This document shows, piece after piece, positions 6,377 to 16,700 of a stretch of 34,155 nucleotides of DNA. The DNA comes from Paenibacillus agaridevorans (lineage in GTDB: Bacteria; Bacillota; Bacilli; Paenibacillales; Paenibacillaceae), in the NCBI RefSeq assembly GCF_003112455.1, contig NZ_BDQX01000093.1:1-34155 (forward strand), given 5' to 3'. Numbering within the stretch: the stretch's first letter is position 1; each line of letters begins with the position of its first letter. The notes beneath the pieces were generated by a model, which searched no databases, was not told the DNA's origin, and saw only the letters and a list, made by a program, of their open reading frames with translations. The translations under genes and the position numbers were made by a program.

Positions 6377-9300
6377 ATGAGACATCGATCAAGGAAATGG
6401 CTGTCAATAGCTGTTATTTTCACTATGCTGTTTACAAGCATCCCTGGATTTGTCGCGGCTGCAACAGAATCAGCGGCTTCTTCGAGTTTTACGGATATTT
6501 CGGATCATTGGGCTTTACCGGAAATTGACAATTGGTCTGAAAAGGGACTTGTAAGCGGATATAATGACCATACTTTTAAACCGAACTCTTCAATTACAAG
6601 GGCAGAATTTGTTGTCATGGTCAGCAGAGTGTTCGGATATCAAGCTCAATCTTCCGTACATTTCACAGACGTGAACTCGACCGATTGGTACTATAACGAA
6701 CTGACCAAGGCGGTCGCTGCAGGTATTGTCAGCGGTTATGACAACTATACATTCAGGCCTAACGCATCTATTACTCGGCAAGAGGCGTCAGTCATTATCG
6801 CCAGGGCTTTTGATTTGGCTGCCAATGACCCCCATTTCGCTTCGCGTTTCAGCGACAGCGATCGAATCGCCGCTTGGGGCAAGAGCGCGATTAGCGCTTT
6901 GGCTGAAGGCGGCTATGTATCCGGTCGAGGAAATGGCAATTTCGATCCCGCAGCCAGCATTACGAGAGCGGAGACAGTAAAGATGCTAAGTAATGTAGCG
7001 GGAGAAGTGTTTAATTCCTCTAATACGTATACAGGTCAGATTGCATCCAACCTGGTCGTCAATACAAAGGGAGTAACCCTGAAGGATATGACAATCCACG
7101 GGCATTTGTATATTGCGCCCGGCGTGGGTGAGGGCGATGTATATCTGGACAACGTAACGGTTCTCGGCAAGACGATTGTTCGAGGCGGGGGCGAGAACAG
7201 TATCATTATTAACAATTCATTGCTAGCAGGAACGCTTGTGGTTATCAAGATGGACGGCAAAGTCAGAATCGTCGCGAAAGGCGATACCGACATTCCTAAC
7301 GTTCAATTGCATTCAGGGGTAAAGCTTCAAGACGACAGATTAACAGGCATGGGGTTTGGCAAAGTACAGATTTTGCAAATGATTGGCGCAGGTCAAGTAA
7401 TTAAGCTCGATGGCGACTTCGAGCAAGTATCCGTTGAAACGTCGGGAGTTAACGTTCGCGTGTTAAACGGTTCTGTTGCGACCTTTGATGTAAAAAAAGG
7501 CGCAGCGGGTTCCACTATTAGCGTAGAAGACAAAGCAAATATTTCTCAATTCACGATCGAATCGGGAATTGTTGTAAATGGATCAGGCAAAATCAAGTCG
7601 GCTACTATTAAGGCAAATGGCGTAACCATGGAGATAAAACCTGACCACTTGACGGTTGCTTCCGGAGTAACGGTGGATATTCCCGGCGGAAACAATCCAG
7701 GCAGCGGAACGACAACAACGCCGCCGACAGCGACAACGCCGCCGACAGCGACAGTGGCGCCGACAGCGACAGTGACGCCGACAGCGACAGTGACGCCAAC
7801 AGCGACAGTGACGCCGACAGCGACAGTGACGCCGACACCGACAGCGATACCGACAACCGCAGCTGAAATCGCGGCTGCGATCCATACGATTGATGCGCCG
7901 GCGAAAAACGCAACAACGTTAACGCTGCCGACGGTGCCGGCAGGATTTACTGTAGCTATTAAAACGTCCAGCAACGCAAGCGTGATTGCGCTTGATGGTA
8001 CTATCGTGCCGCCTGCCGCGAACACGACCATCAATCTGGTGTTGGAAGTGACGAGAACTTCCGACCAATCGAAAGCAAGCACTGCAACCATCCCGGTAGC
8101 CGTACCGGCCAAATCAAGCGAGAATACAGCCATTCAATTGACGCAAGAAGCTTATAATTACATTAGCGAAATTACCGATAGTTCAATCCGTATTACATCG
8201 GGAGACACCTTTATCTACACGGTCGATACAGCAGAAGGAGCAGGACGTACGACGCTTACAATCAAAACGGTAGCCGACTTGCTTACCCAAATAACATCCA
8301 AAACAGATGTATCGCAGACTTATACCGTCAGAGGGGCAAGCGGAACGAAACAAATGTCGTCGCCACTCGCGCAAGGCGACATCTTAACGGTCACCTCGGG
8401 GCACGATTCTCGTGATTATACGATTAACATTGTCAAAGGCGCTTTAAGAGGCGACATTCAGTTCGTGACGGACACCATTACCGCGAATACGCAATCCGAC
8501 GTGGTCCTGAATTTCTACGCGGGAATGAGAAGCCCGGCAACCGAAGTGGTGCTTAAAGTGCCTAAAGGAATCCATGCCACGATGGACAATACGCTGGTCA
8601 ATGTCATCGGCAGAGGCAATGTTAAGCTATCGGGCCTCGCTACACAGTCTATTGGCAGAGTAGGCGCAGGATACAGGTTCCAGCAAGTGGGCACCGCGAC
8701 GATAGCTGACCATGCAGACGGAAGCCAGACGATTACGTTCAAGGGCCTTGACTTCAGACCGGCGAATGGTCCCGATCTTCAAATTACTTTCCAAGGCGTA
8801 AACGTAAATGCGGGCAGCTATGAATTCGAAGCCTCCTACAAGACATCCGAGCCGGAAGCCTTGACGAGTCCGTGGGGCGGAACAAGCTTAAATGCCGTGA
8901 CCACCGTAAGCGACTTCAATCGAGTATTGGATAAGAGTCTGACCTACAAAGAGACGTCGGGCACGTATACGAAGGTTGAATTCAAGTGGACGGCTCCCAA
9001 GAACGCGACGTCCGTCAAGCTGATGGTATCGTCGAACAAAGGCGCTACTTGGACCGACAGCGGCATATCTGTCGGCGCGGCAAGCACAGAAGCGGAGATC
9101 GCCAACCTGACGCCGAATACGGAGTATCACTTTAAATTGGTCGTTACAGGTGGGGAGAATGCAGGTGAATCCAACCTGGCTAAATTCTACTCCGGCAGAT
9201 TCAATGCAAAGCTGATGGGCGCTACCGGTGCGGGCGGAAACTCCGACGATACGGATGCGATTAACAATGCCATTAAATATCTGAATTCGCTCGGCGGCGG

Positions 9301-12300
9301 TACGCTGCTCTTCGAGAACGGCAGATTTAATGTCCGGACCGTGCATCTGCAAAGCAACGTATATCTGTATATTCATCAAGACGCGACAATCGCCGCGTTA
9401 AGAGGCGGCGACGCGCCGGAAACGACGTATTTCTCCGACCGCGGTTACCGTTCGGGCACATCCGCCACTTCGACCGGACCGTACAGAGATCCGGAGAACT
9501 ACTTGACGAAGCAGGATGTGGGTCATCACTATTTTAGAAACAGCATGTTCTTCGGCGAAAGAATAGATAACGTCAAAATTATCGGAAACGGAACCATAAC
9601 GGGTAACGGCAATCTGGTGACCAGCGACGGAGTTATGAACAACGATCCGGACAATCGCACGGATAAGATGGTAACCTTGAAGCTGAGCACCAACTTTGAA
9701 TTCGGTGGTTTGGACAACGGACTTGACCTGTGGTATGAGGAAACCAATTCACCAACGACCGACGAACCCTATTACATCGCAAGCATTGATCCGGACGGAA
9801 GCAATGAAGTGAAGCAGAGAGATATCAGCAACATGCTGAAAGTCGATCGCGCTGGACATTTCGCATTGCTCGCCACTGGCACGGATTACATCAACACACA
9901 TGATTTTTATTACGATAAAGGCAGCGGCGGCGGCGCCAGAGACATCTTTGACTATATGCAGAGCGGCCATGTTTGGGCAAAAAATATCTATGCCAAAGGC
10001 GTGTCCGACGATATCGTCAAGCTCGGCAGCGACTCATCGCTTGGTTTTACGCGGCCGGTAAGAGAATTCTATGTACGCAATATTATCGGCGACACCAACT
10101 GCAATCTGTTCCAGATCGGCAGTGAGACCGTCGACGACATCAAAGACGTCTATGTGGACAATATCTACGTGCTGGCGGGCAACAAGGCGGGCTTCTCGAT
10201 ATCCACAAACGACGGCGCGCATGTCGAAAACGTCTATCTGAACCATGGGCAGACAGGTCCAATTCATCATGTCTCGGAAATGAGACGTACGCGTGCGCCG
10301 TTCTTTATCTCCATCTCCAACCGGGGACGCGTCATCGGCGGCGATGCCACCAGAATGAAATTTATGGAAAACGGAATTGAAAGAGATGAGTTATTAAGCA
10401 CGAACGTTAATATCGGACGCGTAAGAAATATTTACATCAAAGATGTCAACATTGAAGAAGTGTATCAAGGCAGCCAATACGGCAATCCGGCCAATAGATG
10501 GGTAGCTTACAACAATCAGGCGAAAGCAACGCCGATTATTGCAGGCTATAAGGTTGGCCAAGGCGGGCCGGTACTGCCGGACGGTCGCAACATCGGCTAT
10601 ATCGAGAATTTGCAATTCGAGAATGTCGACGTACTCGTCAAAGGCGGCAACAAATTCGCCGATTCGGAAATTAGTCCGCCGGAGCTGGGCGTTGGCAAAT
10701 ACAATGTTGCGGATATCGGAGAGCAGCCGTCCTACGGCTTCTGGGCGAGACATGTCCAAGGTTTGTCGTTCAAGGACGTAACCGTCAACTTCGAACGCAA
10801 CGACGATCGTTACGCGATCGTACTGGATGATGTTCACGGCGCGACGATCGACAATATGACGATGGTAAAAGGCACGGGCAACCGGAACCTTCTTCAATTG
10901 AGAAATGCCAGCGACGTTACGGTCAAAAATTCTTCGTATTATGTCCATTCTTGGGGGAATCAGTTGACATCGCTGCCGAATATGTCGAATGTCGCCGTAA
11001 CGGCGAAGCAGACGTACCCGCATCCGATGAGCGACGCGGTAGAACTGAAGCAAGCAGGCAATCATATCGAGAACCTGAATAATGAAGCAGGCACGATTGC
11101 TGTCGCGTTCGGCACTACGATTGAGCAACTTCGTGGGAGTATCGCCGCAGTTGACGATTCCACTCAAAGCTATGCCATTACAGACGAGGAAGGCCAGTCC
11201 AAAACAACGGCCAATCTCGTTAGCGGAGATAAACTGATCGTCACCTCGGAGAGCGGCGCTGCGACCAAGTCATTTACGATAAACGTAGCGAAGAGCAACA
11301 ATGTGAATCTGACCTTGCTGTCGCAGAGCGGCAAAATTATCGGATTAAACAACACGGCACGCACCTTGAATGCCTTGACCGGCGCAACGGCAAGCGAACT
11401 GCTCGCCAAGCTTGCATCCGAAGACGGCTCCGCGCAAAGTTATCAAGTATGGCGCGGAAGCGATCAGGTTGCGGTTGGAGCGGTGCTGGCAAATGGCGAC
11501 ATTCTACGGGTAACGGCGGAAAACGGCAGCACTTCGGTCGACTATACGATTCATGTCGGCGAGGATATTCGAATTAAGGTGAAGGCGAACCATCCGAATA
11601 TTTCCGGCATCGGCTCCGATTCGATACGAGTACTCCATGGCGCGACGGTGGCTCAGCTGCTGTCCCAGATCGAACCGCTGATTGCGGAGAATACGCTGCA
11701 ATTTGCAGTGACGGACAGCGCTCATGCGCCGAAGCCGTCCGGCCAGCTTTCGCAGGGCGACTGGTTGATCGTCTCCTCGGGCGGAACAAGCATGTCGTAT
11801 CTGATCCTCACGGCGAGTGCGGGCGCGGCATCGATCAAAATCGAAGGCGAAACGGCCACATACGTGATATCCGGCGCGGCTATTACGACCAAGACGAACA
11901 GCGAAGCCACGGCTAGCGGCGGAGCGAACCGTGAATTTAACGGCGGTACGGTAGGAGATTATATCGACTATTCCATCCCGAACGTTCCGGCGGGCAAATA
12001 CACCTTGAAGTATACCTACAAGAGCAATAATGCGGCCAACGTCGGACGCGGTACGGTTCAGGTATCGGTCAACGGCGTCGACGTGGGCGGTCCGATTGAC
12101 GAGTACGGACCATCGGGTTACCATACCGTCGACATTAGCAATGTACACATTCAAACGACGGGAGACCTAATCGTTCGTTCCACCATTATCGGCAAAAATT
12201 CGTCCAGCTCCGTGTACACGATCATTGTGGACAGCATCGAGCTGATTGGAGACAAAAGTTCGAACACGAACATCAAATCGGCATCCGGCGCATTTGCCAT

Positions 12301-13591
12301 CGACAACGACAGCAAAGTGATTGCCGTCAGCGGTTTCGTGACCGTGCCGGACTTGCGAAATGCGATTTCGTCAACCGATGGCTCCACCCAGACATATGCG
12401 GTCACAAATGAAGCAGGGGCAGCCAAAACAACCGGTCCGCTGCTTGCAACGGACAAATTGACGGTCACGTCGGCGGATGCCCGGTATACGGCGGAATACA
12501 CCTTTGAAGGGATCGCTGCGCTGAGCAAAAACACAACGATTGAAGCCAAATCGGCTCAAATCGCGATCGCCGGCATAAATTCAGAAACGAATCAAGTGAA
12601 CGTATACAACGGCGCGACGGTCGCTCAATTGCTTGCTTCAATTGAAGCAAAAGATAAAACCGAGCAAACTTACCGGGTGACGGATGTTGTGGAAGCACCA
12701 AAGGGCAGCGGAGACACTCTCATTACCGGTGACCGGCTGTTCGTGACTGCAGCGGACGGCGTGACAACGCTGCAGTATACGATCGATGCATCCATCGTGG
12801 CCGAGCTCGGTCTGGTCGTGAAGGAAGGCAGCATGCTCATAAGAGGAACAGAGAAGTATCGCGTCGGCGAAGGAGACGAGACCCATTTGATTTTGGAACC
12901 TGGCATCAAAGTGTCCGATCTGCGGAACGAGATGTTAAGCGCCAACGTAATCGCAGTCGATTACAACGTTTACAAGGCGGATGGTGTTACGCAAGCAAAT
13001 GCCGCGGATTTGATCTACGACGGGTATGTCGTCAAGTTTTTTAACAGCAGCAATCCGGGCCAGGAAATCGTCATGAAGGCATCGGTATTCATGGACTTCA
13101 AATTTGCGTTCCAACGAACAAACGGACTTAACGCCAATGTAACCTTCTCCGCAAACTCAGGCGCCGCTTCATCCGACGATACGTTCTACGCAGGATCGCC
13201 GAGGGCGAATTACGTTCAAACATCCAACGGCGCTGCCGCCTTAAACGGCTGGGTTGCAATTGAAACCAATGTCGCTATCGCGGGAACGTACAAGATCGAT
13301 GTTGTATACAAACATGGTACCAGAGGCGACACGATGCTGTATTTAAATGATGTTGCAGAGGAGAACAAAATCGGGGAACGGCTGGCGACTGGAGCGCTGA
13401 GCAACCCGGTATATTACAACAATCTCATCGATAGTAACGGAAATGTAACGACCGCTCATAAGTTCAGCATGACAACGATGGATACGAGGAGCTTCGAGCA
13501 AGGGAGACAAAAGTTCATCTTTACCATTTTGTCGAATGGAAGCAATCACCAGCTGGTGCTGGAATCGGTGCAACTGAGATTCGTGGAATAG
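6377..13591 (+). CDS. Giant SLH-anchored protein with GH28-like beta-helix, Fn3, CBM-like and Ig-like repeats
   Basis: 2404 aa. An in-frame ATG at 6335 is less likely: GTGGAGGGAAA sits just before the ATG at 6377, which begins a clean signal peptide (MRHRSRKWLSIAVIFTMLF, cleavage near FVAA). Domains in order: three SLH domains (~35-205); a repetitive beta-solenoid-like stretch (~215-435); a Thr/Pro linker (~445-495); an atrophied Ig-like domain (~495-580); an ~85-aa repeat unit; a region of unknown fold; Fn3 (~850-940); a right-handed beta-helix resembling GH28/pectate-lyase-superfamily proteins (~942-1540, ATGAGGNSDDTDAINNAIKY and VSDDIVKLGS); three repeat units (~1555-1810); a CBM6/35-like module (~1815-1960); three more repeat units (~1962-2237); and a terminal beta-sandwich module. 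The GH28 Asp pair (1211-1212) is present, but the usual His and Arg-Ile-Lys motifs are not. It likely binds or cuts uronate or galactose-containing glycans at the cell surface. A cre site lies upstream. Confidence 0.88.
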   Translation: MRHRSRKWLSIAVIFTMLFTSIPGFVAAATESAASSSFTDISDHWALPEIDNWSEKGLVSGYNDHTFKPNSSITRAEFVVMVSRVFGYQAQSSVHFTDVNSTDWYYNELTKAVAAGIVSGYDNYTFRPNASITRQEASVIIARAFDLAANDPHFASRFSDSDRIAAWGKSAISALAEGGYVSGRGNGNFDPAASITRAETVKMLSNVAGEVFNSSNTYTGQIASNLVVNTKGVTLKDMTIHGHLYIAPGVGEGDVYLDNVTVLGKTIVRGGGENSIIINNSLLAGTLVVIKMDGKVRIVAKGDTDIPNVQLHSGVKLQDDRLTGMGFGKVQILQMIGAGQVIKLDGDFEQVSVETSGVNVRVLNGSVATFDVKKGAAGSTISVEDKANISQFTIESGIVVNGSGKIKSATIKANGVTMEIKPDHLTVASGVTVDIPGGNNPGSGTTTTPPTATTPPTATVAPTATVTPTATVTPTATVTPTATVTPTPTAIPTTAAEIAAAIHTIDAPAKNATTLTLPTVPAGFTVAIKTSSNASVIALDGTIVPPAANTTINLVLEVTRTSDQSKASTATIPVAVPAKSSENTAIQLTQEAYNYISEITDSSIRITSGDTFIYTVDTAEGAGRTTLTIKTVADLLTQITSKTDVSQTYTVRGASGTKQMSSPLAQGDILTVTSGHDSRDYTINIVKGALRGDIQFVTDTITANTQSDVVLNFYAGMRSPATEVVLKVPKGIHATMDNTLVNVIGRGNVKLSGLATQSIGRVGAGYRFQQVGTATIADHADGSQTITFKGLDFRPANGPDLQITFQGVNVNAGSYEFEASYKTSEPEALTSPWGGTSLNAVTTVSDFNRVLDKSLTYKETSGTYTKVEFKWTAPKNATSVKLMVSSNKGATWTDSGISVGAASTEAEIANLTPNTEYHFKLVVTGGENAGESNLAKFYSGRFNAKLMGATGAGGNSDDTDAINNAIKYLNSLGGGTLLFENGRFNVRTVHLQSNVYLYIHQDATIAALRGGDAPETTYFSDRGYRSGTSATSTGPYRDPENYLTKQDVGHHYFRNSMFFGERIDNVKIIGNGTITGNGNLVTSDGVMNNDPDNRTDKMVTLKLSTNFEFGGLDNGLDLWYEETNSPTTDEPYYIASIDPDGSNEVKQRDISNMLKVDRAGHFALLATGTDYINTHDFYYDKGSGGGARDIFDYMQSGHVWAKNIYAKGVSDDIVKLGSDSSLGFTRPVREFYVRNIIGDTNCNLFQIGSETVDDIKDVYVDNIYVLAGNKAGFSISTNDGAHVENVYLNHGQTGPIHHVSEMRRTRAPFFISISNRGRVIGGDATRMKFMENGIERDELLSTNVNIGRVRNIYIKDVNIEEVYQGSQYGNPANRWVAYNNQAKATPIIAGYKVGQGGPVLPDGRNIGYIENLQFENVDVLVKGGNKFADSEISPPELGVGKYNVADIGEQPSYGFWARHVQGLSFKDVTVNFERNDDRYAIVLDDVHGATIDNMTMVKGTGNRNLLQLRNASDVTVKNSSYYVHSWGNQLTSLPNMSNVAVTAKQTYPHPMSDAVELKQAGNHIENLNNEAGTIAVAFGTTIEQLRGSIAAVDDSTQSYAITDEEGQSKTTANLVSGDKLIVTSESGAATKSFTINVAKSNNVNLTLLSQSGKIIGLNNTARTLNALTGATASELLAKLASEDGSAQSYQVWRGSDQVAVGAVLANGDILRVTAENGSTSVDYTIHVGEDIRIKVKANHPNISGIGSDSIRVLHGATVAQLLSQIEPLIAENTLQFAVTDSAHAPKPSGQLSQGDWLIVSSGGTSMSYLILTASAGAASIKIEGETATYVISGAAITTKTNSEATASGGANREFNGGTVGDYIDYSIPNVPAGKYTLKYTYKSNNAANVGRGTVQVSVNGVDVGGPIDEYGPSGYHTVDISNVHIQTTGDLIVRSTIIGKNSSSSVYTIIVDSIELIGDKSSNTNIKSASGAFAIDNDSKVIAVSGFVTVPDLRNAISSTDGSTQTYAVTNEAGAAKTTGPLLATDKLTVTSADARYTAEYTFEGIAALSKNTTIEAKSAQIAIAGINSETNQVNVYNGATVAQLLASIEAKDKTEQTYRVTDVVEAPKGSGDTLITGDRLFVTAADGVTTLQYTIDASIVAELGLVVKEGSMLIRGTEKYRVGEGDETHLILEPGIKVSDLRNEMLSANVIAVDYNVYKADGVTQANAADLIYDGYVVKFFNSSNPGQEIVMKASVFMDFKFAFQRTNGLNANVTFSANSGAASSDDTFYAGSPRANYVQTSNGAAALNGWVAIETNVAIAGTYKIDVVYKHGTRGDTMLYLNDVAEENKIGERLATGALSNPVYYNNLIDSNGNVTTAHKFSMTTMDTRSFEQGRQKFIFTILSNGSNHQLVLESVQLRFVE
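7709..7852 (+). repeat. 18-bp tandem repeat encoding a Thr/Pro linker
   Basis: Eight consecutive 18-bp units, consensus ACAGCGACAGTGACGCCG, encode TATVTP-type hexapeptides. The central units (7763-7834) are nearly identical and the end units have diverged. The stretch forms a flexible, possibly O-glycosylated linker between the SLH/solenoid part and the Ig-like part. Unit number may vary between strains by slippage. Confidence 0.92.
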
Positions 13592-13613
13592 AACTATGAA
13601 AGACACCATGTAA

Positions 13614-13685
13614 CGAAAGAGCTAAACTTCGGAAGCAAGGCAACCGTCATGAACGGGACCTTGCTTCCAAGGCTAGCTCGTTTCG
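13614..13685 (+). terminator. Long compound hairpin between the two giant SLH genes
   Basis: CGAAA-GAGCTA (13614-13624) pairs with TAGCTC-TTTCG (13674-13685, one bulged base). Inside, GGAAGCAAGG (13631-13640) pairs with CCTTGCTTCC (13659-13668), and a 4-bp stem closes the centre. No clean T-run follows, so it could be a partial terminator or a hairpin that protects and processes the mRNA. No clear promoter is visible before the next gene, 38 bases away. Confidence 0.55.
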
Positions 13686-13722
13686 GTTGTTAGAGAAAAT
13701 AATGTAAATGGAGGTAATATAA

Positions 13723-16700
13723 GTGAATAGAAAGGTGTTGCTTGCGAAATGTAAGTCTGCATGGATTGCCATCCTGATTTTCGCTCTCGTATTTGGAGGT
13801 GTTTTTACCGGGCCATTCGCGGGAATCGAAAAAGCGGAAGCGTCGAACAGCAAATACAATAACGAAAAAGTGAGCGGGATATTAGGCTGGCATGCGACAC
13901 CGTACGGCGGAAGCTTTACCGAGGCGCACATGCTCGCGAATTCGGACTGGATCGCCGCAAACTTCCTGCAATATGGATATGAATATATATGCGTGGACGG
14001 TTGGGTGGGGGATTCGACTGCCCATAACGAAAACGGCTATATTACCAAATACAAAAACAACTGGGTGAATGATTGGAAATATTGGGCGGATTATCTGCAT
14101 GCCAAAGGTCTGAAGCTGGGGATATATTATAATCCTTCCTGGCTGCACCAGGATTTGGTGAAGGACGACACTTTGAAAGTAGTCGGAACAAATATTCCGT
14201 TAAGAAGCTTGATTATTGACAATCCGACATATATGCATCAAACCAGATACATGGTCAATCCTGACGCCGAGGGATCTAAAGAATACGTTCAAGGCATGAT
14301 TAAATATTATATTAACCAAGGCGTGGATTTGCTCAAAATCGACTTTTTGCGATACTACGAAAATGTATACGGGCATGCAGCGGTTAAAAAATTATACGAT
14401 TGGATGTTCGAAGCGGCGGGCGACGATCTTATTTTGTATTACGCCAACACCAACAATGTTAATCATGCTGCGGATGAGGTGGCTACGGCAAACCTGCTGA
14501 GAGCAAGCGAGGACTGGAGAACCGATGCAGCCCAACCGGGAGTATGGTTCCATACCAGCAACCGAAACAAAGGCCAAACGAGAACGAACACGTGGCCGCC
14601 GGCCTATAATCTCTTTGACGGATTTATTTCGTTCGCCGATTTGTCCGGAGAGGGGAAAGTTGCCATTGATGGCGATTTCTCCGTGCTTAGCTCCGGCGGC
14701 AATGCGAGCACCGACGCAGAAAAGAAAACGAGAATCAGCTTGATCGCGATGGCGGGAAGCAGCATTAATATTGGCGACAGATATAATGAAATGGGCAGAA
14801 ACGGCTTCTATTATACCAACTGGGAAATACTCGACTTGAATAAACGCGGATTTTATGCCAAGCCGTTATCCCAGGACAATAAAAATCCACTGAGTCAAAT
14901 CTGGAAGGGGCAGCTTCCCGATCAAACCTGGGTAGTCGCGTTATTCAACCGGGAAGATACCCCTCAAACCAGATCGATTGATTTCTCGGCGGACCTGGGG
15001 CTTACCGGGCAATATTTGGTCAGCGATATGTGGTCTCACGAAACGCTTGGCACAATGTCGTCATACAGCGAGAGCATTGCTCCTCATAGCACCAGAATGT
15101 TGAAAATATCCAAATTGACAATGGAGCCTTACGGCGCTTATTTCTCCGGATCGCAACAGGTCGAGTTGAAAGCGCTTCATCCACAGGCTGAAATTCGGTA
15201 TACAACCGACGGCAGCGAACCGTCTGCTGACTCGACGCTATATACAGCGCCGTTCACTGTTAGCCAAACGACCACAGTCCGGGCCAAGATAGTGAACGGA
15301 GACGGCCAAGGATACGATGCTTCGGCCATGTTTATTCAAACAAGCGCCGATCCGATTGATGACATTGCGGCCTTATTGACCGTAATCACGGCACCGTCGC
15401 CAGACGATACCCAAATCATAATGCCGGAAGTGACGGGAGGCTACAGCATAGGCATTTTCAGCTCCAGCGATGAATCCGTAATCAACAGAGACGGGGGGAT
15501 TACCCAACCGGCTACGGATAAGACGGTCAATCTCGTTCTTCAAGTCAGAAGAACTGCGGACGGAGCCGCGAAAAATACGGCGGCCATCCCTGTGAAAGTG
15601 CCGGGCGCAAGCAGCGGTCCTGGCGGTCCCGATCCAAGAGAAGGCATTGTGTACCCCGGTTCAACGGCACAATTTACGGTCATTCCCGGCGGGCCGGGAA
15701 CGAGCAGAGCTGCAGGGGGGAATTCGATAACAAATCAATACTTGCAATTTGCGTCCGCGCCGAAAGTAAATGATTGGATCGAATTTACATTAAACGTACC
15801 TGAGGCGGGCGAATACAAAGTCGAATTCAGTTACAAAACGAACAATAACAGAGGGATCACCCAGCTTTATGTGGACGGTATTCAACAAGGTCCTCCAGTG
15901 GACGAATACAAAGCGACGCAGGAATTCCTGGTCGCCGATCTGGGGAACGTGACCTTCACCGAGGCAGGCAATCATACATTCAGATTTGTCGTAACGGGGA
16001 AAACCGCCGCAAGCTCCAACTACAATTTGACATTCGACTATATCAAATTAATCAAGCTGGTAGCGGATGAGGATTCAGATCCCGAGACGATTGCGAACGG
16101 CATCACGTCGATACCTGCGCCAGCAAAAGGCGCAACGCAGTTAACGTTGCCGAGCGTTCCGCATGGATACACGATTTCTATTCAACAAACACTGAATCCG
16201 GCAGTCATCACTGCCAATGGCGTTATCATACCGCCCGATGCGGAAACAACCGTTAATCTCGTTCTCGAGGTTACCCGCAACTCGGATGGATTGTCGGCCA
16301 CAACGGATGAAATTCCGGTTGTGGTGCCGGCCAAACCGATAGGCAGTTCCAACACGAATATTAAATTAAAGGGCTCGCATCCTTTTGTGTTATCGGTCAA
16401 TACGTCGAACAGCACCATTTCGGTATTGGGCGGCGCCACGGCGGCGGATATCGCGGGACAGTTGGAATCGACGGACAACTCCGTTCAGAGTTATGCCGTC
16501 ATGAGTACGTCGGGCAGCCGGGATTCCAAAACGCCGGTTGTCAAAAAAACGGGCGCTCATCTGGCATCGGGAGACAAAGTGATCGTCACGGCGGAAGACG
16601 GATTAGCGACAAAAAGTTATACCGTCACCGTTGCGATCCCGAGAAAAACGGAAATGCCTTATCAAGTGAACGTGGTTGCCGAGAGTTTGCATATTCCATG

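Noticed and set aside
7546..8133. Long minus-strand frame of 195 codons opposite the Thr/Pro linker
   Set aside because: It is a shadow of the 18-bp tandem repeat and the Ig-like domain on the plus strand, with no ribosome binding site and low-complexity Val/Ala/Gly runs.
10394..11167. 257-codon minus-strand frame inside the beta-helix region
   Set aside because: The plus-strand domain is clear and continuous; the minus frame has no recognisable family and no start signal.
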